Part shown: piece after piece, positions 47,690-55,188 of the stretch
How positions within the stretch are numbered: position 1 is the first letter of the stretch
Layout of the letters: every line of letters begins with the position of its first letter
Assembly: GCF_000422385.1 (NCBI RefSeq)
Contig: NZ_AULR01000003.1
Location: 1-64,000, forward strand
Length of the DNA: 64,000 nt
Reading direction: 5' to 3'
Source of the DNA: Microbacterium indicum DSM 19969
GTDB lineage: Bacteria > Actinomycetota > Actinomycetes > Actinomycetales > Microbacteriaceae
Notes under the pieces: generated by a model
Databases searched by the model: none
Seen by the model: only the letters and a program-made list of their open reading frames with translations
What the model was told of the DNA's origin: nothing
Translations under genes and position numbers: made by a program

Positions 47690-48859
47690 ATGACCGAACC
47701 TGTTCGCGAGCTCCTCCTCGAGCGCGCAGCAGACATCCGCACTCGCCGTCAGCGATGGCTCTGGGCGGACCGCATCCCGATGGGAACCGTGACGCTGTTC
47801 GCAGGTCGCGGAGGCGAGGGCAAGTCCACGTTCGCGCTGCACATCATCGCGGAATGCAACGCGGGCACGCTCGACGGAGACCTCGCCGGAACGCCCGTCG
47901 ACGCGCTCATCATCTCCCACGAGGACGACTGGGGAACCGTCATGGTTCCCCGCCTCAAGGCCGCAGGAGCCGATCCTGAGCGCGTCATCCGCCTCGCCGT
48001 CGAGATGACGGTCGACGAGACCACGAGCGAGACCGTGCCGATGTTCCCCATCGACGTGCAGCTCATCCGCGACGCGATCCGGCAGACCGGGGCCCGCGTG
48101 ATCCTCATCGACCCGATCACCTCGACCGTCGCGGGAGACCTCCACAAGGTCGAAACGATCCGCGCCGCGATGAACCCCCTCGCCGCAGTCGCCGCCGAGT
48201 TCGACGTGGCGATCATCGGCATCCTCCACTTCAACAAGGGATCCGGAAACCTCTCCGACAAGATCAGCGGCTCGCACGCGTGGCGCGACATCGCCCGCTC
48301 GACCGTGACATTCGCGGAAGACCCCGACAGCGGCAAGCGCGTCATCGAGTGGGACAAGTCGAACTACTCCGCCGAACGGGGATCCTCGCTCGAGTTCGAT
48401 CTCGAGTCTGTGACCATCGCGACCGATGACGGGGAGCTCACGACCGTCGCCCGCGTCATCAACCTCGGCGCGACCGACGTCAAGGTGTCCGACATTATCA
48501 ACCGCGAACCCGAGGACGGCGAACGCTCCGAATCCGACGAGGCCGCCGACTGGCTCGTCGGATACCTCGAGGAGGAGGGCGGCAGCGCGTTCCGCGTCGA
48601 CGTGCTCAAGGCCGCAAAGGCTCAGCACTTCTCCGACAAGGTGCTCCGCCGAGCTCGCGAGAAGAAGGGCATCGTCATCACTCGGCGCGGTGTGCCGGGG
48701 AAGGGAGCTGCTCAGAGCATGTGGGCGCTTCCTGCACTCGTGCCCCGCTCCGGCCCACTCGTGCCCACTCACGAGAGCGGGCACGAGTGGGCACGAGCAG
48801 GGCACGAGCGGGACGACCAGCCCGAGCCAGAGCCTCTCGACTGGGAGGCCGTCGAATGA
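47690..48859 (+). CDS. RepA-type hexameric ATPase (AAA_25/RecA fold), putative replication protein
   Basis: A protein of 389 aa. Walker A GRGGEGKSTFALH near 39, Walker B VILIDPIT near 138, then HFNKGSGNLSDKISGSHAWRD near 178, typical of plasmid and phage RepA/DnaB-like helicases. The C-terminal winged-helix-like region (about 290-350) leads into DNA coding for the iteron-like repeats. ATG 47690 has AAGGG six bases upstream; GTG 47669 (overlapping the previous stop) would add seven residues. Likely drives autonomous replication of the satellite after excision. Confidence 0.8.
   Translation: MTEPVRELLLERAADIRTRRQRWLWADRIPMGTVTLFAGRGGEGKSTFALHIIAECNAGTLDGDLAGTPVDALIISHEDDWGTVMVPRLKAAGADPERVIRLAVEMTVDETTSETVPMFPIDVQLIRDAIRQTGARVILIDPITSTVAGDLHKVETIRAAMNPLAAVAAEFDVAIIGILHFNKGSGNLSDKISGSHAWRDIARSTVTFAEDPDSGKRVIEWDKSNYSAERGSSLEFDLESVTIATDDGELTTVARVINLGATDVKVSDIINREPEDGERSESDEAADWLVGYLEEEGGSAFRVDVLKAAKAQHFSDKVLRRAREKKGIVITRRGVPGKGAAQSMWALPALVPRSGPLVPTHESGHEWARAGHERDDQPEPEPLDWEAVE
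48737..48808. repeat. Iteron-like 9-bp repeats in the 3' end of the rep gene
   Basis: CTCGTGCCC occurs at 48737 and 48758, and its complement GGGCACGAG at 48779, 48789 and 48800. That is five copies in 72 bp, with the last three about 10-11 bp (one helical turn) apart. They sit in codons of a poorly conserved tail. A candidate replication origin or Rep-binding site. Confidence 0.5.
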
Positions 48860-49044
48860 TCCGCGACGCGTTCGGACGCCCCATCCGCACCCGCGACCAA
48901 GTCGCCGCCGCAGCCGGATTCCCCCGCAAGGGCGACTGCCCCGACTGCGATGCCGATAGCCGCCTCGTCGAGACCGCCCCCGGCGTGTACCTCCTCGAGA
49001 TCCACCACGACGACACCTGCCCCGCCCACGGGAAGCACACCTGA
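48856..49044 (+). CDS. Small Cys/His protein
   Basis: A protein of 62 aa. CPDCDADS and, 25 residues on, IHHDDTCPAH give a likely CxxC...C..H zinc site. Overlaps the Rep gene stop by 4 bp. Confidence 0.6.
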   Translation: MIRDAFGRPIRTRDQVAAAAGFPRKGDCPDCDADSRLVETAPGVYLLEIHHDDTCPAHGKHT

Positions 49045-49056
49045 GAGGACCCCGTC

Positions 49057-49209
49057 ATGCCCCGCCGATGGAAGAACACAGGCCGCACCGAGCGCGCCAA
49101 CATGTGGCCCCTCGCGAAAGAGCTCCACGACGCGTGGAACACGACGCGCAAGCCCCCGCGGCTTCCCCGAACTGAGACCAACACCACCCCCAGGAAGGAC
49201 TACCGATGA
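49057..49209 (+). CDS. Small basic satellite protein
   Basis: A protein of 50 aa, too short for most callers: MPRRWKNTGRTERANMWPLAK begins it (cited by position, residues 1-20) and it is rich in Arg, Lys, Thr and Pro. The stop overlaps the next ATG by 4 bp. GAGAGGAC upstream. Confidence 0.45.
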   Translation: MPRRWKNTGRTERANMWPLAKELHDAWNTTRKPPRLPRTETNTTPRKDYR

Positions 49210-49400
49210 CCAGTCGAGACGAATACGACGCCAACGTGCGACGCCTCAACGAGCAGCGAGCCCACAAGGAAGGGAAGGCGCAGAGCCTCCTCGACCAGCT
49301 CGCCGAGACCAACAGGACCGGAGGCCTCGCCTTCATGACCGCGATGGGCAAGGCCCCCGCACCGACCGAGAACACCCCTCAGAACGGAGACAACCGATGA
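49206..49400 (+). CDS. Small satellite protein
   Basis: A protein of 64 aa, largely helical and charged (RDEYDANVRRLNEQRAHKEG), with no known domain. Coupled by 4-bp overlaps with both neighbours. Confidence 0.5.
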   Translation: MTSRDEYDANVRRLNEQRAHKEGKAQSLLDQLAETNRTGGLAFMTAMGKAPAPTENTPQNGDNR

Positions 49401-49999
49401 TCCCCACCAACATTCAGGAAGACCTCGCCGCTGCCGAGGCAGACACCCGACGCCTCGAGGCGAACCGCACCGCGCTCCCCGGCAAGCGCCGCGAGGTGCG
49501 CGCCAAGTGGGCCGCATTCGTCGACGCCGTGCGCACCGACACGGCTCCCGCTGCCGCGTTCCGCGACTACGTCACCACGGCGAAGAACGTCGACTACCTC
49601 GCCCGCCAGGTGTTCGACGGGCGACACGGCGTCCACCAGAAGCGCGTGGCAGCCGTCGCGAAGGCCGCGAACGACATCAACGGGAGGCTCCTCGCCGCGA
49701 CCGTGTACGACAACGCCGGACATACCACGGTCACGCCGTACAAGTCCGCCGAGGACCGCGACGCGATGATCCGCGAGGCGCTCGACGACGCGACCGAGCT
49801 CGCGCAGCGCCTCGGCATCGACGACTATGAGGCCCCGGCCCAGACACCCGAGGCGCGCCACGACGCCATCCGGATCCCCGCGTGGACGTTCACCGAGCAC
49901 GTCGTCAAGCTCCCGAGGGTCGAGACGTCCCTCACGATCCGTGAGACCTACAGCGCGGCGCTCGACCAGGCGCAGACGGAGATCCTCCGCGCCGCGTAA
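49397..49999 (+). CDS. Hypothetical satellite protein, helical
   Basis: A protein of 200 aa. The N-terminal half is helical with many Ala/Arg (EDLAAAEADTRRLEANRTAL), followed by a mixed region ending in a helix. No family recognised. Followed by a strong hairpin, so it ends a transcription block. Confidence 0.6.
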   Translation: MIPTNIQEDLAAAEADTRRLEANRTALPGKRREVRAKWAAFVDAVRTDTAPAAAFRDYVTTAKNVDYLARQVFDGRHGVHQKRVAAVAKAANDINGRLLAATVYDNAGHTTVTPYKSAEDRDAMIREALDDATELAQRLGIDDYEAPAQTPEARHDAIRIPAWTFTEHVVKLPRVETSLTIRETYSAALDQAQTEILRAA

Positions 50000-50015
50000 G
50001 CCCCGCGCGACAGCT

Positions 50016-50055
50016 CTCGGCGGGTGCCCGATCCCGCGCCCGGGCACCCGCCGAG
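50016..50055. terminator. Perfect 15-bp hairpin before the terminase gene
   Basis: CTCGGCGGGTGCCCG (50016-50030) pairs with CGGGCACCCGCCGAG (50041-50055). There is no T tract; an A-rich leader with GAAAGGA follows and leads to ATG 50078. Could attenuate or protect the downstream message. Confidence 0.6.
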
Positions 50056-50077
50056 ACCCCGACCGAAAGGACACATC

Positions 50078-50422
50078 ATGACCAGCACCGAGACGCCCGA
50101 CGGCCTCGAGCCCGCCGGACGCGCCCTCTGGGATGCCGTGCTCAGCGAGTACGAGCTCGCCGAACACGAGCGAGCCCAACTCGAGGAAGCCGCCCGCATC
50201 CGCGACACCATCGCCGCGCTCCGGCAGCGCCTCCACGACGACGGGCACATGCTCCCCAGCAGCCAAGGCACGCGCCTCCACCCCGCGATCGCCGAGATCC
50301 GACACCAGCAGCTCGCCCTCGCCAGGCTCCTCGCCACGCTGAACGTCCCCGCGCCCGAGGAAGACGAGCTGCCCGCCTCGCGAGGCGTCCGAGGGTTCTA
50401 CGGAAAGAAGACCACCCGATGA
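50078..50422 (+). CDS. P27-family small terminase subunit-like protein
   Basis: A protein of 114 aa. GLEPAGRALWDAVLSEYELAEHERAQLEEAARI (cited by position, about 9-41) and HPAIAEIRHQQLALARLLATL near 75 match the helical pattern of P27-type small terminases, which pick the DNA to be packaged. No large terminase is encoded, as in phage-inducible islands that redirect a helper phage's motor to their own DNA. The assignment rests on pattern only. Confidence 0.65.
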   Translation: MTSTETPDGLEPAGRALWDAVLSEYELAEHERAQLEEAARIRDTIAALRQRLHDDGHMLPSSQGTRLHPAIAEIRHQQLALARLLATLNVPAPEEDELPASRGVRGFYGKKTTR

Positions 50423-50703
50423 GACGACGCCGCACAGACGAGCCTCCCAGGACCGGCCTCGACGTCGGAGACCTCCGCCCCGCCCCGCTCGACGACCTCG
50501 CCCGCGACTACGACGAGCGCAAGCGCCTCCACGAGGATTGGGTCACCGAACGCACCGCATGGGTCGAACGCCGCCGCGCCCACGACGAGGCGCACGGATG
50601 GCCCGGAGGCACAATCGCTCGCATCACAGAGGAAGACACGGCGCACCCGATCCCGGACATGCCGTTCGACCCCGACATCGAACTCGCCCGCGGCAACCTC
50701 TGA
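50419..50703 (+). CDS. Hypothetical satellite protein
   Basis: A protein of 94 aa, charged, with Arg/Asp-rich helices and a Pro-containing end (AHPIPDMPFDPDIEL). Overlaps the terminase-like gene by 4 bp, so probably acts with it. Confidence 0.55.
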   Translation: MRRRRTDEPPRTGLDVGDLRPAPLDDLARDYDERKRLHEDWVTERTAWVERRRAHDEAHGWPGGTIARITEEDTAHPIPDMPFDPDIELARGNL

Positions 50704-50820
50704 CCCCGCGCCCAGAGACCGGCGTCAACAGCACCGGACACCACTTCCCGGACCTGATGGCGGAAGAGGGGCCCGATCCCTTTCATGAGCCCCAGAGACG
50801 CCGCCAGCGCCACACACCCG

Positions 50821-50861
50821 AGAGCCCCGTCTCCTGCCTCCAGGCCACGAGACGGGGCTCT
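50821..50861. terminator. Terminator after the terminase block
   Basis: AGAGCCCCGTCTC (50821-50833) and GAGACGGGGCTCT (50849-50861) form a perfect 13-bp stem. It lies in the 211-bp gap before ATG 50915; nothing else was recognised in that gap. Confidence 0.7.
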
Positions 50862-50914
50862 CGCCCTGCCCCTCCACCGGATACCGTTGAGGCCCACCCC
50901 GGAAGCGATACGAC

Positions 50915-51448
50915 ATGGAACCCCACGAGCTCACCGACACCGCCCTCGCCGAGCGCATCACCGCGCTCATGGCAGCCATGCACGCCGCAGCCGCCGCACG
51001 GCGGGCAGGGGAACCCGGACCCCGCATCCGCCCCATCATCCACGAGCTCGCCACGCTCAGAAACGAGCGAGAACGCCGCGCAGAGACCGCACGCCGCCGC
51101 CGATGGTTCGGCCTCCACCTGCGCCTACAACAGGCCCGGGAGGGGATCAGACACCTCCGGGAGGGGATCACCCTCCGGGCACGCGACATCGCCATCCGTG
51201 CACGCTACAGAGGCCACAGGCCCAGCGAGTATCACCTCGACCTCTACGACACGATCCGCAGCCACAGGCACCCGGACCCCGTGCAACGGAAGGCCGACGA
51301 GATCCTCGCCTTCCTCCTCCCACTCACGGCAGAGGCAGACCTCACATACATCGAGCCGAGCTACCTCGACCGAGACCTCGAGGAGCTGCGCGACTTCGCC
51401 CGCGACACCGCGCGCGCCCGCGGAATCCCAGCGACCAAGATCCCTTGA
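50915..51448 (+). CDS. Hypothetical Arg-rich satellite protein
   Basis: A protein of 177 aa, strongly basic in the middle (about 55-110, many Arg) and acidic near the end (YLDRDLEELRDFARD). It could bind nucleic acid. No known domain. Confidence 0.55.
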   Translation: MEPHELTDTALAERITALMAAMHAAAAARRAGEPGPRIRPIIHELATLRNERERRAETARRRRWFGLHLRLQQAREGIRHLREGITLRARDIAIRARYRGHRPSEYHLDLYDTIRSHRHPDPVQRKADEILAFLLPLTAEADLTYIEPSYLDRDLEELRDFARDTARARGIPATKIP

Positions 51449-51844
51449 GCGCACACGCGAACACGCACACGCGAGACACGAGCGAGAGCACGACGAGCAA
51501 GGCCTCACGATCGATCAGCCTCGACACATCGAGCATGCCCTCACGCACGACGACCGAGGCGTAGCCGACAGCGAGCTCGACGACCCTGGGGCACCACCCC
51601 TCCCACCCCAGGCCGCGGCCCTCACGGCGCATAGGGCCGTTCTCTCCCCGAGAATCGCCATCTGTCTGGCCCTTGGTCTCTGAGGGGCGTTTAGCGAGGT
51701 TGTGAGCGGCCTATCGGTGCCTCTCCGGGCACCTGAGGACCCTCTCACGGGAGATCGCCGTGTGCCGATTCGTCATAGGCGGGTGAATCGCTGAATGCGC
51801 GGAATCATACGGTTTATCCGTAACAGTCTCGGTAGACTGGGCGT
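51449..51844. other. 396-bp gap without a convincing gene
   Basis: Short frames exist on both strands but none has a ribosome site or family features. The right end is AT-richer and holds small dyads (next entry). It may include a promoter, a small RNA or packaging sequences, but I see nothing definite. Confidence 0.4.
51808..51838. promoter_or_regulatory. Two short dyads just upstream of the prim-pol gene
   Basis: TACGG/CCGTA (51808-51822) and AGTCT/AGACT (51825-51838) are adjacent inverted repeats ending six bases before ATG 51845. TAGACT may double as a -10-like box. Possible operator. Confidence 0.35.
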
Positions 51845-52354
51845 ATGGGTCAGAGGTGCGAGCGGTGCGGTGTCGGCAACGACATCTCGCGTCGTGGCGC
51901 GCGGTTCTGCTCGACGCGGTGCCGGGTCGCATGGCATCGAGCGGCGAAGCGTCTTCCGGGTCGGATGACGTCCGTGACGCGCTGGGTGCCTGCCGCCGGG
52001 AAGCGTCCGATCACGACGACCGGCTTCGCCGCGTCATCGACGGATCCGTCAACCTGGGCGTCGTTCGCGGAGGTCTCCCGGTCGACGGCAGGCGATGGTC
52101 ACGGCATCATGCTCGGTGACGGGCTCGGCTGCTACGACCTCGACCACACGACTGACGCCGAGATGCGCGACTTCCTCGCGACGGTCACCGAGTCGGTGCT
52201 GTTCGTCGAGCGGTCCGTCTCGGGGCACGGGTTCCACATCTTCATCGAAGCTCCGGAGGGCAAGGGCTACCGGCGCGGCAATCTGGAGCGGTACACGCGG
52301 GCACGGTTCATCCGAGTGACGGGGGAGCATCTGGCCCGCGTCGATACACGATGA
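51845..52354 (+). CDS. Short primase-polymerase-like protein with N-terminal zinc finger
   Basis: A protein of 169 aa. CERCG...CSTRC (residues 5-26) is a likely zinc finger. The rest follows the NrS-1-type prim-pol pattern: GKRPITTTG, a T-DPSTWASFAEV segment, GLGCYDLDHTT near 95 (metal Asp), SGHGFHIFIE near 126 and RYTRARFIRVTGEH near 148. These enzymes make primers or copy DNA. It is far shorter than known phage prim-pols, ending soon after the last motif, so it may be a minimal or truncated form. Confidence 0.6.
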   Translation: MGQRCERCGVGNDISRRGARFCSTRCRVAWHRAAKRLPGRMTSVTRWVPAAGKRPITTTGFAASSTDPSTWASFAEVSRSTAGDGHGIMLGDGLGCYDLDHTTDAEMRDFLATVTESVLFVERSVSGHGFHIFIEAPEGKGYRRGNLERYTRARFIRVTGEHLARVDTR

Positions 52355-52467
52355 CTGATTACAGCGATAATCAAGGAGGCGCGTATAGTCTCTCGTCAAG
52401 GCCCGCACATCGGTCACGACGTTGCGGATCTGCAAGCGTCCCCACGCGCATGATCGGAGAAAGTGAC

Positions 52468-52653
52468 ATGGCAACCGCAGCACTCGGCGGCACCTACGTT
52501 CTCGCAGACGAGGGCGCGCGTCAGCTCGCGGACATGGTCGAGAGTGGACATGTCGCTGTCACGCCCCGCTCGACTTCGTATCTGCGCGTCAAGAGCGCGC
52601 CGGAGCGCCTGTCGGTGCTTCAGAGCATGGTCCACCCCCGCCACGAGCGTTGA
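52468..52653 (+). CDS. Small protein upstream of the GNAT gene (possible antitoxin)
   Basis: A protein of 61 aa: GGTYVLADEGARQLADMVESG and a basic end. GGAGAAAG precedes ATG 52468. Its stop overlaps the next start (TTGA), the pairing common in toxin-antitoxin loci. It does not show a clear ribbon-helix-helix, so the antitoxin role is inferred from context. Confidence 0.5.
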   Translation: MATAALGGTYVLADEGARQLADMVESGHVAVTPRSTSYLRVKSAPERLSVLQSMVHPRHER

Positions 52654-53255
52654 GCGGTACGGAGCCGTCGCGGCTCCCGATCGACGTTGTCTCGTTGGCA
52701 TCGCTTGAAGACGAGCGCTATCGCGATCTAAACGATCACGTCAAGGGGCGTCTGGCAACCTTTCAGTGCGAGCGCTCTCCGCACCTACAGCGGTTCGCGC
52801 GCGAGAGGGTGAGCGCGTGGGAATCGAGCGGCCACAGCCGTACCTACGTATTCCTCGTCCCCCACGATGAGCATGGCGTGGACGTTGCGGCCTTCTTCAC
52901 GATTGGCATGACGTCGCTCGACTTCTCGGCGGCGTCGAGGAGCCTCCAGAAGAAGCTCATGGGGAACATCTCCACGTCGACAACGGGCGCATACAGCCTT
53001 GCCGAACTCGCACGCGACGACCGATACGCGAGCGATGACATCCCGGGGCAGCTCATCCTCGAGCAAGCCATGCAGGTCGTGTCTCGCGCGAGGACGTTGG
53101 TTGCCGGGCGCTTCTTGGTCGTAGACGCTCAGCGAGCTGTGTTTGACCATCTGTATGAACCGGCTGGCTTCAAGGAAGTCACAGTGGCGAAGCCGCCAGC
53201 AGGGATGGAAGATCGAGACTTCATCACTGCTTGCTGTGTGATCAAGGACTTGTAA
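52650..53255 (+). CDS. GNAT-fold acetyltransferase, toxin-like cargo
   Basis: A protein of 201 aa. FFTIGMTSLDF near 90, then IPGQLILEQAMQVV near 130 and the C-terminal VDAQRAVFDHLYEPAGFKEV near 157-176 resemble GNAT domains of the TacT/AtaT kind and related phage-defence proteins. TTG at 52650 is coupled to the small upstream gene. It lies next to attR, where satellites carry accessory cargo, and its codons are somewhat less GC-rich than the rest of the island. Confidence 0.6.
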   Translation: MSGTEPSRLPIDVVSLASLEDERYRDLNDHVKGRLATFQCERSPHLQRFARERVSAWESSGHSRTYVFLVPHDEHGVDVAAFFTIGMTSLDFSAASRSLQKKLMGNISTSTTGAYSLAELARDDRYASDDIPGQLILEQAMQVVSRARTLVAGRFLVVDAQRAVFDHLYEPAGFKEVTVAKPPAGMEDRDFITACCVIKDL

Positions 53256-53261
53256 TCGAAT

Positions 53262-53299
53262 GTGACAACAGCGTGACAACATCTGCGTGTGACTCACGC
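53262..53299. repeat. Right arm-type sites (GTGACAAC x2, CTCACGCG)
   Basis: GTGACAAC at 53262 and 53273, followed by CTCACGCG ending near 53299. Mirrors the left set at 43789-43818 in order and orientation. Confidence 0.5.
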
Positions 53300-53386
53300 G
53301 TAGCGGGTTCGCCCCCTATGGTCAGAGATCCGCGAGATCATGCGTCTCTCGACGGTCGGGGAGGGCGGTCGAGAGGTTCGATCCGA

Positions 53387-53410
53387 GTTCAAATCCCACC
53401 GTCACCGCCA
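53387..53410. repeat. attR core, 24-bp direct repeat
   Basis: Identical to the 3' end of tRNA-Ser at 43697-43720. The sequence to its left does not fold as a tRNA, so this is a junction and not a second gene. Confidence 0.9.
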
Positions 53411-53414
53411 CCTG

Positions 53415-53449
53415 AAACCCCCGCGATCCCCTGAGGATCGCGGGGGTTT
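53415..53449. terminator. Strong terminator beyond attR (native tRNA-Ser terminator)
   Basis: AAACCCCCGCGATCC (53415-53429) pairs with GGATCGCGGGGGTTT (53435-53449), followed by CGTC. Before integration it would have stood directly behind the tRNA gene. The next 156 bp up to 53605 contain no recognised feature. Confidence 0.85.
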
Positions 53450-53605
53450 CGTCATGCCGGGAGCGGGTGAGGGTTCGCGAGCAGCCCACGGCGTCGTTGG
53501 GATCGCCGTCTGTTCGTCGTCGACTCCCGGCGATCGATGCTGCTCGCCGCTCGACATCCTGGATGAGGTGACCGATCTGGCAGCGGCCCTCAGCAGTGCC
53601 CCGGG

Positions 53606-53965
53606 TCAGGGCGTCGACATCTCGATGCTGGCGGCGTCGACCTCGATCGCGCCGCCGTCGACGCGGCCGAAGCGCAGGTCGTAGGTTCCCCAGCGCACGC
53701 CGCTGGCTTCCTCGTGCTCGACCGCCGACCAGTCCCAGTTGGTGATAGCGCCGCCCATGCAGGAGGGTGGGAGCGACTCCGCGACGCCGTCCTCGCAGAG
53801 CTCGGCGGTCCGTTCATCGTCGGCCGATTCGATGACGGTGTACGTGCCCTCGAGCGTGTTCGCGTCGTCGGTCGAGGCGGGTTCGTTCGCACAGCCGACC
53901 GCGAGCGTGGCCGCGGCGAAGGTGAGGAGGAACGCGGCCGGTCGTCCCGCGAGCAGCTGCGTCAT
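53606..53965 (-). CDS. Small lipoprotein of unknown function
   Basis: A protein of 119 aa. The signal peptide ends in AVGC (Cys near 25), then a short Ser/Asp-rich spacer and a small beta-rich domain with two Cys (LCEDGVAESLPPSCMGG) that could form a disulfide. ATG 53965 gives a compact signal peptide; an ATG at 54022 would add 19 residues. Confidence 0.65.
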   Translation of the reverse strand: MTQLLAGRPAAFLLTFAAATLAVGCANEPASTDDANTLEGTYTVIESADDERTAELCEDGVAESLPPSCMGGAITNWDWSAVEHEEASGVRWGTYDLRFGRVDGGAIEVDAASIEMSTP

Positions 53966-54022
53966 CGAGATACCCCGGCTCTGCTTCTGGTCAGTGGTTG
54001 TCGGGGGAAGGAGATCCGTCAT

Positions 54023-54489
54023 CTCACCGACAGTATCGGGATCCTCCTCAGCCGATGATCCGCCTGGTCGGGCGGTCCTGGCCGAGCAGATCGATGAGTG
54101 GGGCGAGGGGCGGCGTTCCCTCGGAATCGACGCCCTCGCCCTGACCGCCTGACCCTCGCATCCCTCGACGGACCCCGACGCGGTTACACCACTCCACGGG
54201 AGGTGACCCGACGGCGTCGAGTACCCATTCGTCCCGCGTGCCGAGAGCGTCGTCGGGGGCGAGGCGCGGACGCTGTGAGCGACGCAAGAAGGGATCTTCT
54301 CGATCGGTCAGGAACGCTGCGCGATCAGCAGAGACGGCGGGTTCCCCAAGGCGCCGTACGAAGCGTGATCGCAGCTGGCACTCCTCCCGTCAACGGCTCG
54401 CGGTGCCGAAGACGGGGCTCGGCGGGTGACAGCGGAGAATACGCCGCCGCCGAACGGTCGGGAGAGCCCGGCGCGTGCCGCCGACGCGC
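54023..54489. other. 467-bp region without a recognisable gene
   Basis: Frames in this stretch are Arg-rich shadows without ribosome sites. It lies between two leftward genes, about 0.6 kb from attR. It may be a decayed gene or long leader. Nothing specific is seen. Confidence 0.4.
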
Positions 54490-55164
54490 TCAACCGCGAT
54501 GGGCCCCCGAGAGGAGCGGGAAGACGCCGACGAGCGCCACGGTCCACGCGGCGTGAATGATCAGGGGGGCATACCAGCGTCGGGTCGCGACGAGCGCCGT
54601 GCTGCTTGTCGCGCCCAGCAGGACAGCGGCGATCGTGAGTGCGAGGTTGCCTGTCGCGAGCGTCACGATGCTGTAGGCCAGCGTGGAGATCACCGGGAAC
54701 CATCGCGTTGAGAGGATCCGGGAGAGCCCGATTCTGAAGAACAGCTCCTCCGACGCGCCTGTCGTAAGGGCGACGAGGAAGACCACGAGCGGGGCGCCAG
54801 CGACGCGCGACGTCGCCGTGGTCAGATCCCCCCCGAAGAGCGAGAGTTCCGTGAGGAAGAGGGCGCCGACAAGGCTCACGATGGCGAAGCCGGCGGCGAT
54901 CGCCGACGACGAGAGCAGGGGGCGTCGCGACACCCATGAGCCGGTTCCTGCCGGCGCGATGCCCGATGCGGTCGGGCGCAATCGGGTCAGCGCGAACCAT
55001 CCCCCGATCCAGACGGCCATGAGCGCCCCCGACCAGAGGGACAAGCTCATCGCATCGGAGGTTCCCTGGAGCGTCTGATGCAGCACGAAGGCGCCGACCG
55101 CCGTGACGACCGCTGCGCATAGGCTGGCGGAGACGAGGCGATGTCGCGCCGATTCGGTGGGCAC
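54490..55164 (-). CDS. CPBP-family intramembrane protease (CAAX-like)
   Basis: A protein of 224 aa with about six to seven membrane helices. EELFFRIGLSR near 138 is the EExxxR catalytic motif and LIIHAAWT near 205 supplies the His. Bacterial members are mostly of unknown substrate; some mature or protect against peptides. GTG 55164 is only 24 bp from the divergent ATG at 55189. Confidence 0.8.
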   Translation of the reverse strand: MPTESARHRLVSASLCAAVVTAVGAFVLHQTLQGTSDAMSLSLWSGALMAVWIGGWFALTRLRPTASGIAPAGTGSWVSRRPLLSSSAIAAGFAIVSLVGALFLTELSLFGGDLTTATSRVAGAPLVVFLVALTTGASEELFFRIGLSRILSTRWFPVISTLAYSIVTLATGNLALTIAAVLLGATSSTALVATRRWYAPLIIHAAWTVALVGVFPLLSGAHRG

Positions 55165-55188
55165 CGTTCCAGGGTAGGGGAGGGGTCC

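Larger units (their letters stand above)
43697..53410. mobile_element. Integrated phage-satellite-like island in tRNA-Ser(CGA), about 9.7 kb
   Basis: Bounded by 24-bp direct repeats. An integrase gene points to attL, with paired GTGACAAC arm-like repeats near both ends. Gene order: int, unknown, XRE repressor, then divergently AlpA/Xis-like, small proteins, RepA-type ATPase, small proteins, P27-like small terminase, mini prim-pol and a GNAT toxin-like pair. No portal, large terminase, capsid, tail or lysis gene is present. This is the layout of phage-inducible chromosomal islands, which use a helper phage's particle. An integrated plasmid or decayed prophage are the alternatives. Confidence 0.8.

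Noticed and set aside
53341..53410. Second tRNA-Ser gene
   Set aside because: Only the last 24 bases match; the 5' part cannot form acceptor, D or anticodon arms. It is attR.
43697..53410. Intact prophage
   Set aside because: No portal, large terminase, capsid, tail or lysis genes in 9.7 kb.
54098..54556. Plus-strand open frame beside the CPBP protease gene
   Set aside because: Arg-rich, no ribosome site, no family features, and it overlaps the end of the protease gene.
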